DNA of 64,000 nucleotides from Artemisia argyi. Taxonomy: Eukaryota > Streptophyta > Magnoliopsida > Asterales > Asteraceae. Both the position numbers and the translations under genes were made by a program. Shown piece by piece: positions 33,900 through 45,704 of the stretch; the stretch's first letter is position 1, and every line of letters begins with the position of its first letter. Location of the stretch: positions 67,458,440 to 67,522,439 of the forward strand of contig CM060702.1 of the NCBI GenBank assembly GCA_030686995.1, in the 5' to 3' direction. The notes below the pieces were generated by a model, which was given only the letters and a program-made list of their open reading frames with translations, was not told the DNA's origin and ran no database searches.

Positions 33900-36888
33900 A
33901 AAAAAGAGCTTCATTGATGACCGAGATATGATATGATTGAAGGTAGTTGGAGAAACCAGGAAAAATTAAAGATTGTACTTTATGTTGCAGAAAAGATTCA
34001 CAATATCAAAGGCAATCAAAGCTCACATGGATTATGAACAAGAAAGAAATAAAGTTTCAAATTGCTAAGCAAAGACCAATAGTACAAGAATCGAGCTATA
34101 TTAAGCAATGCTACGAACTATAGACATGTGAGGGGCATCAGAGTTGTGTACTGTACAGTACTGCAAAGATGATGTTACGCTGATACACTAAAGCAAAATA
34201 TACACGTTTTGTATACCCATGCACGAGAAGCTGAAGGTAGGTACAAAAGTTGTTGCTAACTTGCTATCTTGTAGTATCTAGATAAGTTTTAGTGATCCAA
34301 GTTAGGAGGGTTGATTACGAACCAATGACTAATCTCTTTAAGTGAGTTTAATCCAAGTGTTAGGCACGGGTTAGAACTTTGCAGTAGACATCTTCTTTGC
34401 TTAAAGTTAGCATCTTTGGATAGTTACTAAAACATCATTTTTCTGATAAAGTTTTGGAGGTTACGATGTCTAGAACTATTTTTTCATTGTCGTTAAATTC
34501 ATGACAAACCGTATGACGTAAAGTATACAACTTCAATCATAAAACAAATACATAATATATTTCAATAAAATAAACGAATAAGCTCTAACAACTCATGCAA
34601 AACAAAGATGTTCTTTGTTAATTTACATTCATTAATTAGCATTAGAGCACTGGGTACCAAACGTTCAACCGGCACTATCCGACGTGTCGAGGCACTATTG
34701 CGCCGCCATGGTACCGTGGTGGACTGACGCCACGTCTTGAGTAAAATATGTGGCATGTGCGAGTGTTGGTTTTGCCTATTTTTTTTGTTTTTTCCTGGGT
34801 TTGTGCTCTATTTGTGTTGTGTTTGTGTTTGGTTTAACATATTGAAGATGATTAGTATTTTTGGTTTTTATTTTTTGTTTCTTTATTTTCTGATATATAA
34901 TCTAGAGTATAGTCCTAAAAGTTATACATTTATGAAGTTCAATCCTTGCATATTCGTTTTGTTTTATAATAAATCCTAATAAAGGTAAAATTTGGTCCAT
35001 GGTATTTTACTGGATATATTTTTAGTCTAAAATTGTTAAATTGTTTGATTTGTATTTTATTTTAATGAATGAAAATTTAGTTGTTAAAAAATGAAATATA
35101 AAATAAAATGATAGTTCTCAAATAGGTTATTTTGGCTTGAGCAATGAAGAAGTGGGTTTTTGCCTTTTTAAAATATGAATTAAAAAGGATGTGAAAGAGA
35201 CAATTAATAACTTCACATCCAAAATGTGTCATAACTAAAGAAATTACACCCTCCGCTCTTATACTTTTAAAACAACTCAACCATTCTCAAATAATGTATG
35301 AAAGAGAAGTTTCAATGAAGAACACAAAACTAAATATCGTGTTACTTGTCACATTTTTTATCATATGACATATGATTAACATCTAAAAAAGATTCACACC
35401 CCTGGTGATCTAAGAGAAAAATCTCCAAATAGCCCAAAAGTTGAAGGTTAGTCCAACATTATCTAGTCCAAAACAATTAACTTCGCAAAATAAACGTGAG
35501 TGACTGTACGACTCTCTAGAATTTTGACATATGTCATATATTTTATTAAAATACATTGAATTTTGATACGTGTCACATATTTTGTTAATAAAGTACAAAT
35601 CATTCAGCCGTTCAATTGGAGTCACCCAAGTCGCCTTTCATTTATTTTGGGAAGCTGATTTTTTTGTTACATGTTAGACTATCTTTAAAGTTTTTGACTA
35701 TGGCTTGTTGCTTTTTTACTTTGTCTCCAATTCCAAACTAGTTGTTATATTTTGTTTGTGTCAAAATATTGGAAGGGGTGTGGCTTCTTGCCTCTAGGTA
35801 GGAGTGTTGGTGGATGTTTAATGTTTGGTTCTAGTTGACCTACAATATGTTGTCATACTTGGTTTCTCTCAATCCCAAGTGGGTTATGCTTGTGAATCTT
35901 TATAAGCCTTGATTTGCAATTTGGTATATGGCGGTGAAAGTCATAAGTATAGCTTCAATCTCTATCAAAGGTCATCAAGGTCATTAGTATTTCACTCAAA
36001 GGTTATTAAGGTCACTAGTAGTCGAGTTAAATTTTCAAGTGAATATTGGTAGTCGATAGTTTCATTATGATTCAATTTCAGTGGAACTTCAATGCATTCT
36101 TAATCCGACCATCAGTCGAGTTTTCAAGTGGTTTTTATATATATTGGTAGTCAACAGTTTCATTATGATTTCGATTTCATTAAATAATACTCCTGTGATT
36201 TCTTTACAGTCAGACATTGGACACCTCTTTAACTCGCAATTTATTGTATCTTGCAAGCAAGATTCTATCTAACTATCTATGACTACAAGACATAATTGCA
36301 ACCATATGCACAGCATCACCAAGTGCTCAAAAAAATAAATAAAAATAAAAATAAATAAATAAATAAAATCACCAAGGAACTATGTTTGGTATTCTAGTGA
36401 GTAGAGCATTGTATTCTTATCAAAAAATAAACCACAACTCCACAAGTATACATAATTTCACTTGTTGATGTGGCACTATGGTAATGTTTGCACTTGTGTG
36501 CTGTAAAGGGTTCACATGGTATAGGTTGTGAAATATTATGGTGTCTCGCATTATTTATTATTTTTTTCTTCTTATGATTACCAAGTTCACAAAATGGGTG
36601 GCGAAATTATGAGTAGTAAATCTTTGGTTGTCTCGTGTATCTTTACTCCATTGATCAATCACCTGATATCCATAGGTATAAATACACATAAATGATAGAC
36701 CTGATGCAAGTAGCTAGGAAATAGACATAGACTTAATTGGACCTGATATATCATCAATTCTTTATTCTCACCCAGTTCTCAAATAAATGGTTTCAAACTT
36801 AATGCTGGGATACTGCTACACCCAAAAGATCACAAAAATCACAGTAGTTTAAAACCTAACTATTTGTCTTTAGAGCTAAATTTGAGAG
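33900..36888. other. Unassigned stretch between the 138-aa gene and the MULE
   Basis: AT-rich, with short unremarkable frames only. A GC-richer island at about 34640-34740 (GGCACTATTGCGCCGCCATGG) may be an old MITE. An (AAAT)n-like run lies at about 36330-36365. Confidence 0.4.
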
Positions 36889-37376
36889 TGGCCCAATCGC
36901 TCACAGGTGTGGGTTTTTTTAGACCCACTTTGGTTGGTTTCTTCAAACAGACCAAGCGACTAGCGACCTTAACAGAAATGCGACATGTGGCACTACAAAA
37001 AGTTGTGCCTAATCATTTGTGTAAGGCACAACTATGGGTTACTTTTGTGCTACTTACAATAGCGACTTTCAAAAATTCGAGCGACCTTCTATTTTGTCAT
37101 TTTGCTCCAAAATAGTCAAACTTCGATAAATAATATTTTAATCATTTTGACCCTTCCCAATGTCGAGCAACCTAGCAAAAAGGTTTAAGCGACTTACAAC
37201 ATGTCAACTTTTTGTACTTTACCCATCAAGTTTTTTTGTACCTTTACAATAACTTTTTATTTAAAAATCTGTTTAAAAACCTTTTTTAAACACTTTTAAA
37301 ATCCTAATTATCCAGCGAATTTATAAAAAGATTTGAGCGACATGTAAATATTTTAGCGACATTTTTTTATCTTCTC
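36889..37376 (+). repeat. Left terminal inverted repeat of the MULE
   Basis: Runs from GGCCCAATCGCTCACAGG to TTTTAGCGACATTTT. The reverse complement of 42001-42467 aligns throughout with scattered substitutions and small indels. It is rich in GCGAC/GTCGC words. Confidence 0.8.
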
Positions 37377-39241
37377 AACTAATGGCCTTTTGTTTTTGTC
37401 ACTTTTTATCACAAAAACTCACAAAACACTACTATACTCTCACAAACCAAGACCCATCTTCTCCAATTGTAATCTTGTAACCTTAAAAGAACCCTAATGT
37501 TGTTTCATATCATGGTATGTATACTCTTTTTCGACCATTATACTATATTTGTAAATCATATTCGTATTTGTATATTGAAAATGCTTTACACATGCATATA
37601 TTGTTATACATGACATGTGTGCATATTTGTTTGATGTAGTGTCATTTTTTTATGTCTGTTTAGCTTTGCTTTCAATTTCATAGTTTAGTTTGCAACCAAA
37701 TCTTGTTTCATCAGATCCATTAGATTATTCAAACTTTGAGTCTTTAAGCAACGTTGGTTTTGGTTGTAATTATTATTGTACATACACTACATGTGGTGGT
37801 TACTAGGGTTTTGGTGTTTGGTTATCCTTTGTTTTTTTTTGTTATTGTAGGAATATGAAGCTAAAGCCATTATTAGAAGTCAACCGAATTACTTTTCTCT
37901 GATAAAATCCAAATTGGATAAAAAAAAACGTAGGAAGTTGTTTCGGGCTACTTGTTTTGGTAAATGGTCGGACCTTTCTTATTTTGATCATGAACCACAT
38001 ATGATAGATTATATCTTACAAAAACAATGTTGTTCGAGTAATGCTCATTATGATATACCCATTGTATATTATGTTGAAGAGCGTCCTATACATTTCGGTA
38101 GACCAGAATTTTGTCTTATCACAGGTTTTCGTTTTGGAAATGTAAGTTTTAACTCATATAAGTCAGAACATCTCAATTTTAGGAACAGGGTTTTCCCAAA
38201 CCATGTAGGTAAAAAGGTCACCAGTTTAGATATTATTGGTGTTATTGAAGATGAACATGCATTTGGTATTATATATGATGAAGATGCAGTACGTCTTTGT
38301 CTATTGTTAGCCTTGGAGGTTATCTTTATGGGCAGATTATTGGTTGAAAAAGTTAATGATACACTATTCCGATTGATTGAAAACCTTGATGACTGGGATG
38401 CTTTTCCATGGGGGGAGTATATTTGGAGACATTTATATGATCAAATTTTGGACGTGGCTGATAAACACAAGTATAAATTCCTTGAAGGTATTAACAAAGA
38501 CCGAAAGTTTGTTCCAACATATACGCTTTCAGGCTTCGTTTGGGCTTTCAAGGTTAGTATTTTTTAATCAATATACGCTTTTCCACTTACTTATGGTATT
38601 TTTTCACTGAATTTGAATTATTTGTTGCCATTTTATAGATATGGATACTGGAATCATTTGAAAGAAGCATTCTTTGGTAGAATAAAGTGCCAGAAATGGT
38701 ACCAAGAGGAATATCATGGTCAAAGAATGCAACATTTAAAATATCAGATTATAAGTTTTGGAAAGGTAGATCTCTTCATCCAAATTGTCGTATTAATGAT
38801 TTATCTTATTATGAATTAATTTAATTTATTGTATTTTTTTTCTGTAAGGAATCAAATGTTGTTCAAGATCTTAGGCCTGCATTAGCTGAGAGGAAATGTG
38901 ATTGGTATATACAGTTTATGGAATTTTTCCATCATTACATACCTAGAACTCCCCCAGTGAAAACCACACATCTCCCTAATGAGTATTTCAAGAAGTTGGC
39001 CGCAGCACGCAAACGTGGCAAAATAGAGCGGAAACATTTACCTATTATACGCAAAAGTGAAAGCAGTTTAGTAGAGATTAGCATAATTCAGGATGGTGTT
39101 ATTACAAAGTTGAATGCCCGTTTGTTCAACCTAGAGGGAATTATTCAGGTTCTTGCTCAAGAAAGAAATGGGGTAATATATCATGTTGACTTGGTTACTT
39201 ACATTCACATGCCGTTTTTCTAATTTAATTTGTCTTATAAC

Positions 39242-39436
39242 CAATGTTGCAAAAATCGTGAATCGGTCCCGAGGCGGTCGAGGGCCGTGTAGCGATTTTT
39301 GTCCGATTAATCGCCGATTCCAAGGTCCAAGGCCGATTAATCGGCCGATTACCTTGTAATTCGCTCCAAGGTCCAAGGCCGTTCAGCTTGTAATCGCCGA
39401 TTAATCGGCCTTGTAGGCCGATTTTTGCAACACTGC
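39242..39436. mobile_element. hAT-like MITE in an intron of the Ulp1 gene
   Basis: Ends CAATGTTGCAAAAATCG and CGATTTTTGCAACACTG are inverted repeats starting CA(A/G)TG, a hAT-like TIR. The inside is made of GATTAATCGGCCGATT-type palindromes. TTATAAC occurs near both borders, but an exact 8-bp duplication is not clear. Confidence 0.55.
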
Positions 39437-40366
39437 TAGTTATAACTACTATATTTCACTCGCAGGAAAGATTGGTGTTTGATGCTGATCTTCGGAATCT
39501 GAGTGCAGAGTTTTGTGACGAGCTTAATGATTGTTTTCTTGAGTTGTTTCAGTCAAGTATGGATACTGGTGTCTCACAGCGTGTAGATGTGGATGACTAT
39601 GACGATATTGCAAAGGTGAATTACAAATTGATTGTATATGTAAACTAATTCCGTACCATAATATATGATAACAATTTAAAAAGTAACTTTACTTTCACAG
39701 GAATTTATTATTCAAGAAGAATTAAGATTGCAACGTGAATAATTAGAAAAGTTGTGGTTAAAAGAGCGTAAGTTGAGGGAAGAGCAGAAGAGGTTGATGA
39801 TGGAGGAGGATACGATGATAAGGACGCAAGAGGAAAAGATGTTACATGATGAAAGTGAACGAAAGTAAAGGGTAGTAGCGCTTAAGAATTCTAATCACTG
39901 GAAAAATGTTATAGCGCGCATAGCCCCTACAAAGAGGAGTGAAAGTTCCGGTGAAGCTAATGCGTATTACTGAACTAAAGCATATGCAGAAAAGGCGGAA
40001 AGGAAATCACAATGCTTTGGCTTACTGAATCCAGATATGACGGAAGAGCTTAAGCATGTTAAGCCGTGGGTTGAGGTATGAAAACTAGTTATTTGAGTGT
40101 TGAAATGATTTCTTATTTTTCATTTATGATCATAAGCGTAATTGTGTCTTATACCAGGATCTGAAATGCCGGCACAATGCTGTGAACAAGGTTTATTTGA
40201 CAGATGAATTTGACCAATATCTTGGTCAAATTGGTTCGCTAAATTGTAAGTTCCCATGCTGTGAAGATATGACTGTTGATAGAGGGTTCTGGGAAAGTTT
40301 AGTTTGCTTAGACCCCAAAAGGCAAGGTTGGCTACTAGATGAGGCAAGTAATTTAACAACTGTAAT

Positions 40367-40618
40367 TCACCCTATTGAAATAATTTCTTTTAAACTAGCG
40401 GTTGGAACAACAGTAGAATCTTTTGAACTAGCGACAGGATCATTTGTAGGTTCAGCAGTAGAATCTTTTGAACTAGCAACAGGATCATTTGTAGGTTCAA
40501 CAGTAGAATCTTTTAAACTAGCAGCATGATCAGCAGTAGGATCTTTTGAACTAGCAACAGGATCACCCGATTGAAATAATTTATTTTCAGTTTGTTCACA
40601 CTCGTTTATGTTTCCCAA
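40367..40618 (-). other. Antisense ORF with three 16-residue repeats inside a Ulp1-gene intron
   Basis: 83 codons on the minus strand, hydrophilic, with the unit DPVASSKDSTAEPTN repeated about three times. The underlying 48-bp tandem repeat lies at about 40409-40570 and is also open on the plus strand (ESFELATGSFVGS). A multiple-of-three period suggests a coding origin, but there is no promoter or homology that I can name. Confidence 0.35.
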
Positions 40619-41435
40619 TTTACAGCATATAGAGTTGTGGGTAAACTACATGTGGCATGTGAGACCCCATACAGCTGATTGGGCTATGGTTAGTGGCTAC
40701 TTTGTTCAGCTTCTACTTCAAAACTTGCTGCCTTTGTGGTATGCTAATGGGGAGAGGTACTCCATTCCATGGTCCGATGTTAAGTAGGTAATTTGCTCCC
40801 CTATTTGCTTGACTTGACCCAATACTGTTATATTATTTTGATTTTTTTTGGCACACATGCACTGTAGGTTTTTATACCTATTAATGAAACGGAAAGTCAA
40901 TGGTTTCTTGCAAGTTTCGAGATAGAGACAGGAGTAGTTACAGTTTTCGATAGCGGTGAAATTTATATCGAGGAATTGCCCAAATTTTATTACAAAGTTA
41001 TGGATTGTTTACAGGTTGGTGTAAGTATCCATTTAATTAAGGTTTATACATTACATTGTTTTAACACTTTTACATTTTGCCACAGTCTACCTGAGGTGCT
41101 AAGTCAAGCGCAAGTATTTCAGAAGAAAGGCATAGATCCTTCAACTTACACCATTACCTTTTATCACCCTAACAAAATACCAAAGCAGGGCGGGATATTT
41201 GGTGATTTGTGGTATTTGGGTATGTGTCTTTTTATATCGTTTGGCTTATGGTATGTCGTTGGATGTTAAGGATCCTGTTCCGGCTGCACTTGCATACTGA
41301 GTAACATAAACCATTTCCATTGATAAGTTGATGATAAGTACAACCAAATATTACAATAAACTTTAAGGTTCCATACATACGACATAAAAGAACCATCATA
41401 ATATCAAAAGACAAAATACAACCAACAAAGACAAC

Positions 41436-41807
41436 CTAACCATCATTTTCACATTCTTCATAAGTCATCATGTCAATAAACCCATCTTTAGCCTGGGCTG
41501 CTTCACGGGACACCACAAGAAGCTCAGTCAACAGCTCTAACTTCCTCCTATCCGCCATCTGCATATAAAAAAGGCGGTCATGCCCATCTGTAGCCACTTC
41601 GTGAAAAGGACCAAAGGAATCACTCTCATTCATGTCATGCTCCCGTTTCTCCATGATGGCCACAAGTTGGTCACGCTCCTGCCCCATCCGAGCCAAAAAC
41701 CCTAATTCATTTGCCTTGTTATGACTAAATAGAAACTTGTAGCAATCGGCAAGATCATTTGAGCCACATGCCTCTTTGATCTCGTTCAAATTGGGTGTAG
41801 CAGCCAT
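41436..41807 (-). CDS. Hypothetical 123-aa protein carried by the MULE
   Basis: An uninterrupted ATG-to-stop frame on the minus strand, convergent with the Ulp1 pseudogene and about 190 bp inside the right TIR. It starts MAATPNLNEIKEACGSNDLADCYKF, is helical-looking and charged (RMGQERDQLVAIMEKREHDM, RRKLELLTELLVVSREAAQAK) and ends acidic. I recognise no domain. Its intactness next to a heavily broken neighbour and its position facing inward from the TIR suggest a real gene of the element. A coiled-coil partner-type protein is possible. Confidence 0.5.
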   Translation of the reverse strand: MAATPNLNEIKEACGSNDLADCYKFLFSHNKANELGFLARMGQERDQLVAIMEKREHDMNESDSFGPFHEVATDGHDRLFYMQMADRRKLELLTELLVVSREAAQAKDGFIDMMTYEECENDG

Positions 41808-42000
41808 TGGAAAAAGTTAGAAGTGTGTGTGAGGTTGTGAATTAGATTTAGTTTGATTTACCCTAATTGTTGTTATGTAGTGGGATAAATAGGGAAAAAA
41901 TGTAAGTGTGAAAGGATACGGAAAGGGTAGTAAAAGTAACTAAACTTAAATGCAATTAAAATTAAATGCAATTAAAAAGAGCAATTTTCCAAATTTGGGG

Positions 42001-42467
42001 AAGATATAAAATGTCGCTAAAATATTTAATGTCGCTCAAATCTTTTTATAAATTCGCTCGATAATTAGGATTTAAAAAGTGTTTAAAAACGGATTATTAA
42101 ATAAAAAGTTGTTGCAAAGGTACAAAAAAGGATGATGGGTAAAGTACAAAAAGTTGACATGTTTTAAGTCGCTTAAATTTTTTCGCTGGGTTGCTCAACA
42201 TTGGGAAGGGTCAAAAAGATTAAAATATTATTTTTCGAAGTTTGACTATTTTGGAGCAAAATGATAAAATAGAAGGTCGCTCAAACTTTTGAAAGTCGTT
42301 ATTGATAAGTAGCTCAAAAGTAACCCCTAGTTGTGACTTACACAAATGATTAGGCACTACTTTTTGTAGTGTCACATGTCGCATATTTGTTAAGGTCACT
42401 AGTCGCTTGTTTGAAGAAATCAACCAAAGTGGGTCTAGAAAAACCCACACCTCTGAGCGACCCGTCC
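42001..42467 (-). repeat. Right terminal inverted repeat of the MULE
   Basis: Inverted partner of 36889-37376, ending outward with CCTCTGAGCGACCCGTCC. A short frame at 42220-42450 mirrors one at 36864-37115 and is only TIR sequence. Confidence 0.8.
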
Positions 42468-42786
42468 ATTTGTAGAATTGTCCCTTGTCTTTATCGATAG
42501 AGTTAAAAATTACTAAATGGCATGTTTGAACATGATGGATACTAGAGTTGAGCTTTGGTTAAATCCCTATTCCCCTCGTATTAAATATGTAATCTATCTA
42601 TTTGAAATAGAAAAAACAAGTGGGAGCATCTTTTACAATATATTTTTCATAGATTAAATACGTAAACAATAAAGTTGATAATTAACAAACAATTTAAAAA
42701 GCGGGTAAAAAGAGCGGAATTCCTTGATTGGTACGTGGGAGCATTTTTATTGTGTTCTTTTATTCAGTTCAGTAACAAATGTTTTT

Positions 42787-43482
42787 GTCAAATTTTGTGG
42801 CAAACAAGTTGAGTGAAGTCAAAATTCCACCATTAGGTCCAAGATTGAACTGTTTCATAACTTCCTTGTAACGAAAAGTGTCTCTGATGTCAATATTGGC
42901 GCCAAAAGGCAGAGTCATAATAGCAGGGTCAAGGATCATAACATAATCCCTTGAGTTTGTAGCTTGTGTATGACATACAGTTCGAAGAAGGAATGTTGTT
43001 TTTCCACTCCCTCCATATTATAAGATGACTCGAACATGATTAGTAATCAGTAAAATATCGCTCAAATTCAGTTCACAAGTTGATCTACAATATAATTTTC
43101 AAAGTTAGCTAAAAACAATTTTGTATCCCGGGTTAAAAAGTTGGAGTAACGTGATACCTGCCATTCCTACAACGATGATGATCACCGGTTTCTTCTTGAA
43201 ACCGGATGCCCCAGAGGAAGACTTGTCAATCTGCAACTTCTCCATGGACATGGCAATCTCATCTTCCCCTTTACTAGTTGGCTAAAATAGCAACATGTTC
43301 AAAACGAAGTAAGTCACTGATGCATAGCTAGAGAAAGTTAACTAAACACCTTTTAAACATTAATGAAACCAAAAGAGGGGTTGATGGTTTACACTGATTC
43401 CGGATGAAGTTGCAACTTCCATTTGCATAGCTGATTGACCTTCCTCTGACAGTTTAACGTTCGACTCTGAATCAATTTCCAT
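42787..43482 (-). pseudogene. GPN1: 5' part of a GPN-loop GTPase gene (GPN1/QQT2-like)
   Basis: Exon 1 (43482-43393) starts MEIDSESNVKLSEEGQ. Exon 2 (43281-43158) encodes a Lys/Ser-rich stretch and KKKPVIIIVVGMAG. Exon 3 (43010-42787) encodes [38 protein letters not shown] and [21 protein letters not shown]. This is the Walker A and GPN-loop part of GPN1, a cytoplasmic GTPase needed for RNA polymerase II assembly and nuclear import. All splice sites join in frame and no stop interrupts, but homology ends abruptly after KFD. About two thirds of the usual roughly 400-residue protein is missing. Read as a truncated copy or captured fragment, not a working gene. Confidence 0.7.
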
Positions 43483-44335
43483 CTAAATGACTTTCTTGAT
43501 TACTACAAAAGGGTCAACATTATGATTAGTTAATCATTAAGTTTGAAGTTTTAATGAGTTGTCTGAACTCTTACTTTGCTTTTGAATTGGATAAAAAGTG
43601 ATAAGGAAGTATTATGCTACAAAAAGAGAAATTGCATTAACTTTCTGCTTTGTTTATTCTTTAAGATCATACATATCCATGTTGTAATTGGTAGATATGA
43701 TTAAAATTCCATTATACGTTAATGTGGTGTCAACTCATAATTGTTAACATTTCTACTTTTAACTTGATATGGCCTAGTATGATAACTTTAGCGTAAACCA
43801 AATCCAGATTATAAAACGCTGAAATTCTGAGAAGTTAACCCCCAACAAAAACTAATTGCTCCAGGAGAAAGGCAAAATAGGTTTGTTCATCGCATTTTTT
43901 TTCAACCGTCTCATTAGCCATATTCACATTACTTCGTGTATGGCAAACTGGCAATACCTATTCTAACAGAATCAACATATAATGAAAAAAACATATCCTT
44001 AACATCTATCAGCTTAAACTCCTGAGAAAAACTATTAAGATTGAACACACTAAAAAAAAGTATCAAGCAATTGGTATAGCCTAAATAAAGGAATAGGTTT
44101 AGCACAAAACAAATAATCAAATGAGATTATCACATTCATATTATTCGACGAAAGGATAATTGAACTCATTCATAAAGAAGAACATATGACCTAACCAGAC
44201 CTACCAAAGTATATTAAAAAAACCCAAATCCACTCGATGTCATCAAACATAGACATATAAATATTAGTCACACACGCACTTGTAGAAATATAAAAATTCA
44301 CTCTTAATAGAGACAACAAGGGTGCGTTTAGCTGA
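43483..44335. other. Unassigned stretch upstream of the GPN1 fragment
   Basis: May include the original GPN1 5' flank. No motif or second gene I can support. Confidence 0.4.
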
Positions 44336-45375
44336 GGGAAAACACCCTTGTTTTCCACAAAATGATGACAACCTTAGTGAATTCTCATCTAGAGTGGCCT
44401 AGGAGCATATTAGTCATCAACAAGATAAAGTCAGTTGGTATAAGGTAGTGTGGTTTTCTCAGTGCAACCCAAGAATGGCTTTTATTCTGTGGATTGCAAT
44501 AAAAGGGAGACGGCAAACTCAAGACAAAATTATGAAATGGAATAATGATCCTAACATAAAGTGCCCCTTATGTAAAAGAGTAAATAATTCACATAATCAT
44601 TTATTCTTTGAGTGTGAATACTCTAAGGACATATAGGAAATGTTAAAAGTCAAAATGGAGAATGTGTGGATGTCAAACTCATGGAGTACTTTAATTGAGA
44701 AATATGCTAATGATACTTGCAATAGCTCTATTGGAAGTATACTAAAAGAATTGGACTGGCTACTTGTGTCTATCACATATGGAAGGAAAGGAATGCTAGG
44801 TTGTTCACTGGTACTGAGATTGGAAAGTCAAGCCTATGGAAGATCATTGAGGATAGCATTAAACTGAAATTGATGTGTCTAACAGTTAAAAAAATAGGTC
44901 AATGTGATGAGGATAGCTCAAAGATGGAATATGGTGATGAATTTTGCAAAGAATATGTTGCAGTCCAATGTAACAGCTCCCTAAAGGGGTGTTTAGGACT
45001 AGGAGATAAGATAACTGTGCAACAATTATATCCTTGTTTTTTTGTGTATCTGAGGGACTTGTACCTTGTATCTGTTGAAAGGGTGGATGGATAACCAACT
45101 CATTCACATTAAGGGTGCTTGGAGTGGCAACTAATTGAGTGTGTTGCTCTGTCCATTTCAGCTCGGTAGACAGGCACATAAAGTATGTTTCCAGAACTTT
45201 GGTGGAGTGCCAGCCTGATGATGCCCATTCTCTGGTTTTCATGGTGATGGAGTTATGGAAAGCAAAGAATAGGAAATGTAGTCAAGGTGGGATGTATCCT
45301 TGGGCAACTCTGTGCATATTGAGTGATGCCTGCAAAGGATATGTAGCTCTTTGCATTTGAGACCCAATGGAACAG

Positions 45376-45420
<45 letters not shown>

Positions 45421-45704
45421 ATGCCCTGGATAAAAGCCTCTAGTTTCTTTTGTATGGGCTACAAAAGAGACCAGGTAGGGTGTTTGTTCAATGGAAATGT
45501 AGTCAAAAGAGAGATATTTCGCCATGGTTGCCTATATGATAGTATGCAGTTACTATGTATCGAAGAATGGTGAGTTTTAGAATCAGCTTTGATCTTGAAT
45601 GTTTGGAATGTTTGTTACTATCATGTTGTATCAGCTATATGAGCATGTTCATATAAGGCTGTTTCAATATCCTTGTAATTTGTTGTTTCGGAAAAAAAAA
45701 AAAT
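44336..45704 (+). mobile_element. 3' end of a LINE retrotransposon
   Basis: From about 44440 a frame reads WFSQCNPRMAFILWIAIKGRRQTQDKI and CPLCKRVNNSHNHLFFECEYS, the zinc-binding domain found at the C-terminus of plant LINE reverse transcriptases. A TAG follows where Trp is usual (DI*EM), then another frame gives NARLFTGTEIGKSSLWKIIEDSIKLKL, the typical tail. The segment ends TTTGTTGTTTCGG followed by about 13 A at 45691-45703, a LINE-like poly(A) end. A long T-run lies inside at about 45378-45417. Endonuclease and RT core are absent: a 5'-truncated, decayed insertion. Confidence 0.65.

Larger units (their letters stand above)
37851..41300 (+). pseudogene. DUF1985 - Ulp1 (C48) protease gene, multiply broken
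   Basis: Exon 1 (37851-38552) encodes the DUF1985 domain (LFRATCFGKWSDL, RPIHFGRPEFCLITGFRFG, FPWGEYIW). Later exons at about 38639-38765, 38850-39172, 39464-39616, 39700-40078, 40159-40343, 40625-40788, 40868-41015 and 41085-41300 carry a Lys/Glu-rich coiled region and then the protease: HIELWVNYMWHVRPHTADWAM, IPINE..., VTVFDS and the QGG..GDCG block. Ulp1-type proteases cleave SUMO-like conjugates; the role in MULEs is unknown. Breaks: TAG in exon 2, three stops in the coiled region, TAG before the IPINE exon, catalytic His of the expected HW replaced by Gln (40898-40900), and one extra T at about 41207 immediately before the catalytic Cys codon. One intron starts with GC (GAG|GCAAGT). Confidence 0.75.
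36889..42467. mobile_element. Mutator-like element with long TIRs carrying a Ulp1-type gene (Kaonashi-like)
   Basis: Two inverted copies of about 470-490 bp bound a 5.6-kb unit. Between them lie a DUF1985 plus Ulp1 protease pseudogene on the plus strand and a 123-aa ORF on the minus strand. Long TIRs with internal DUF1985-ULP genes are the hallmark of Kaonashi (KI-MULE) elements; no mudrA transposase is present, so it would be non-autonomous. Outer flanks ATTTGAGAG (left) and ATTTGTAGA (right) could be a decayed 9-bp target duplication. Confidence 0.75.

Noticed and set aside
44886..45525. Minus-strand frames of 118 and 90 codons, one with poly-Lys
   Set aside because: Antisense of the LINE 3' end and translation of its internal T-run.
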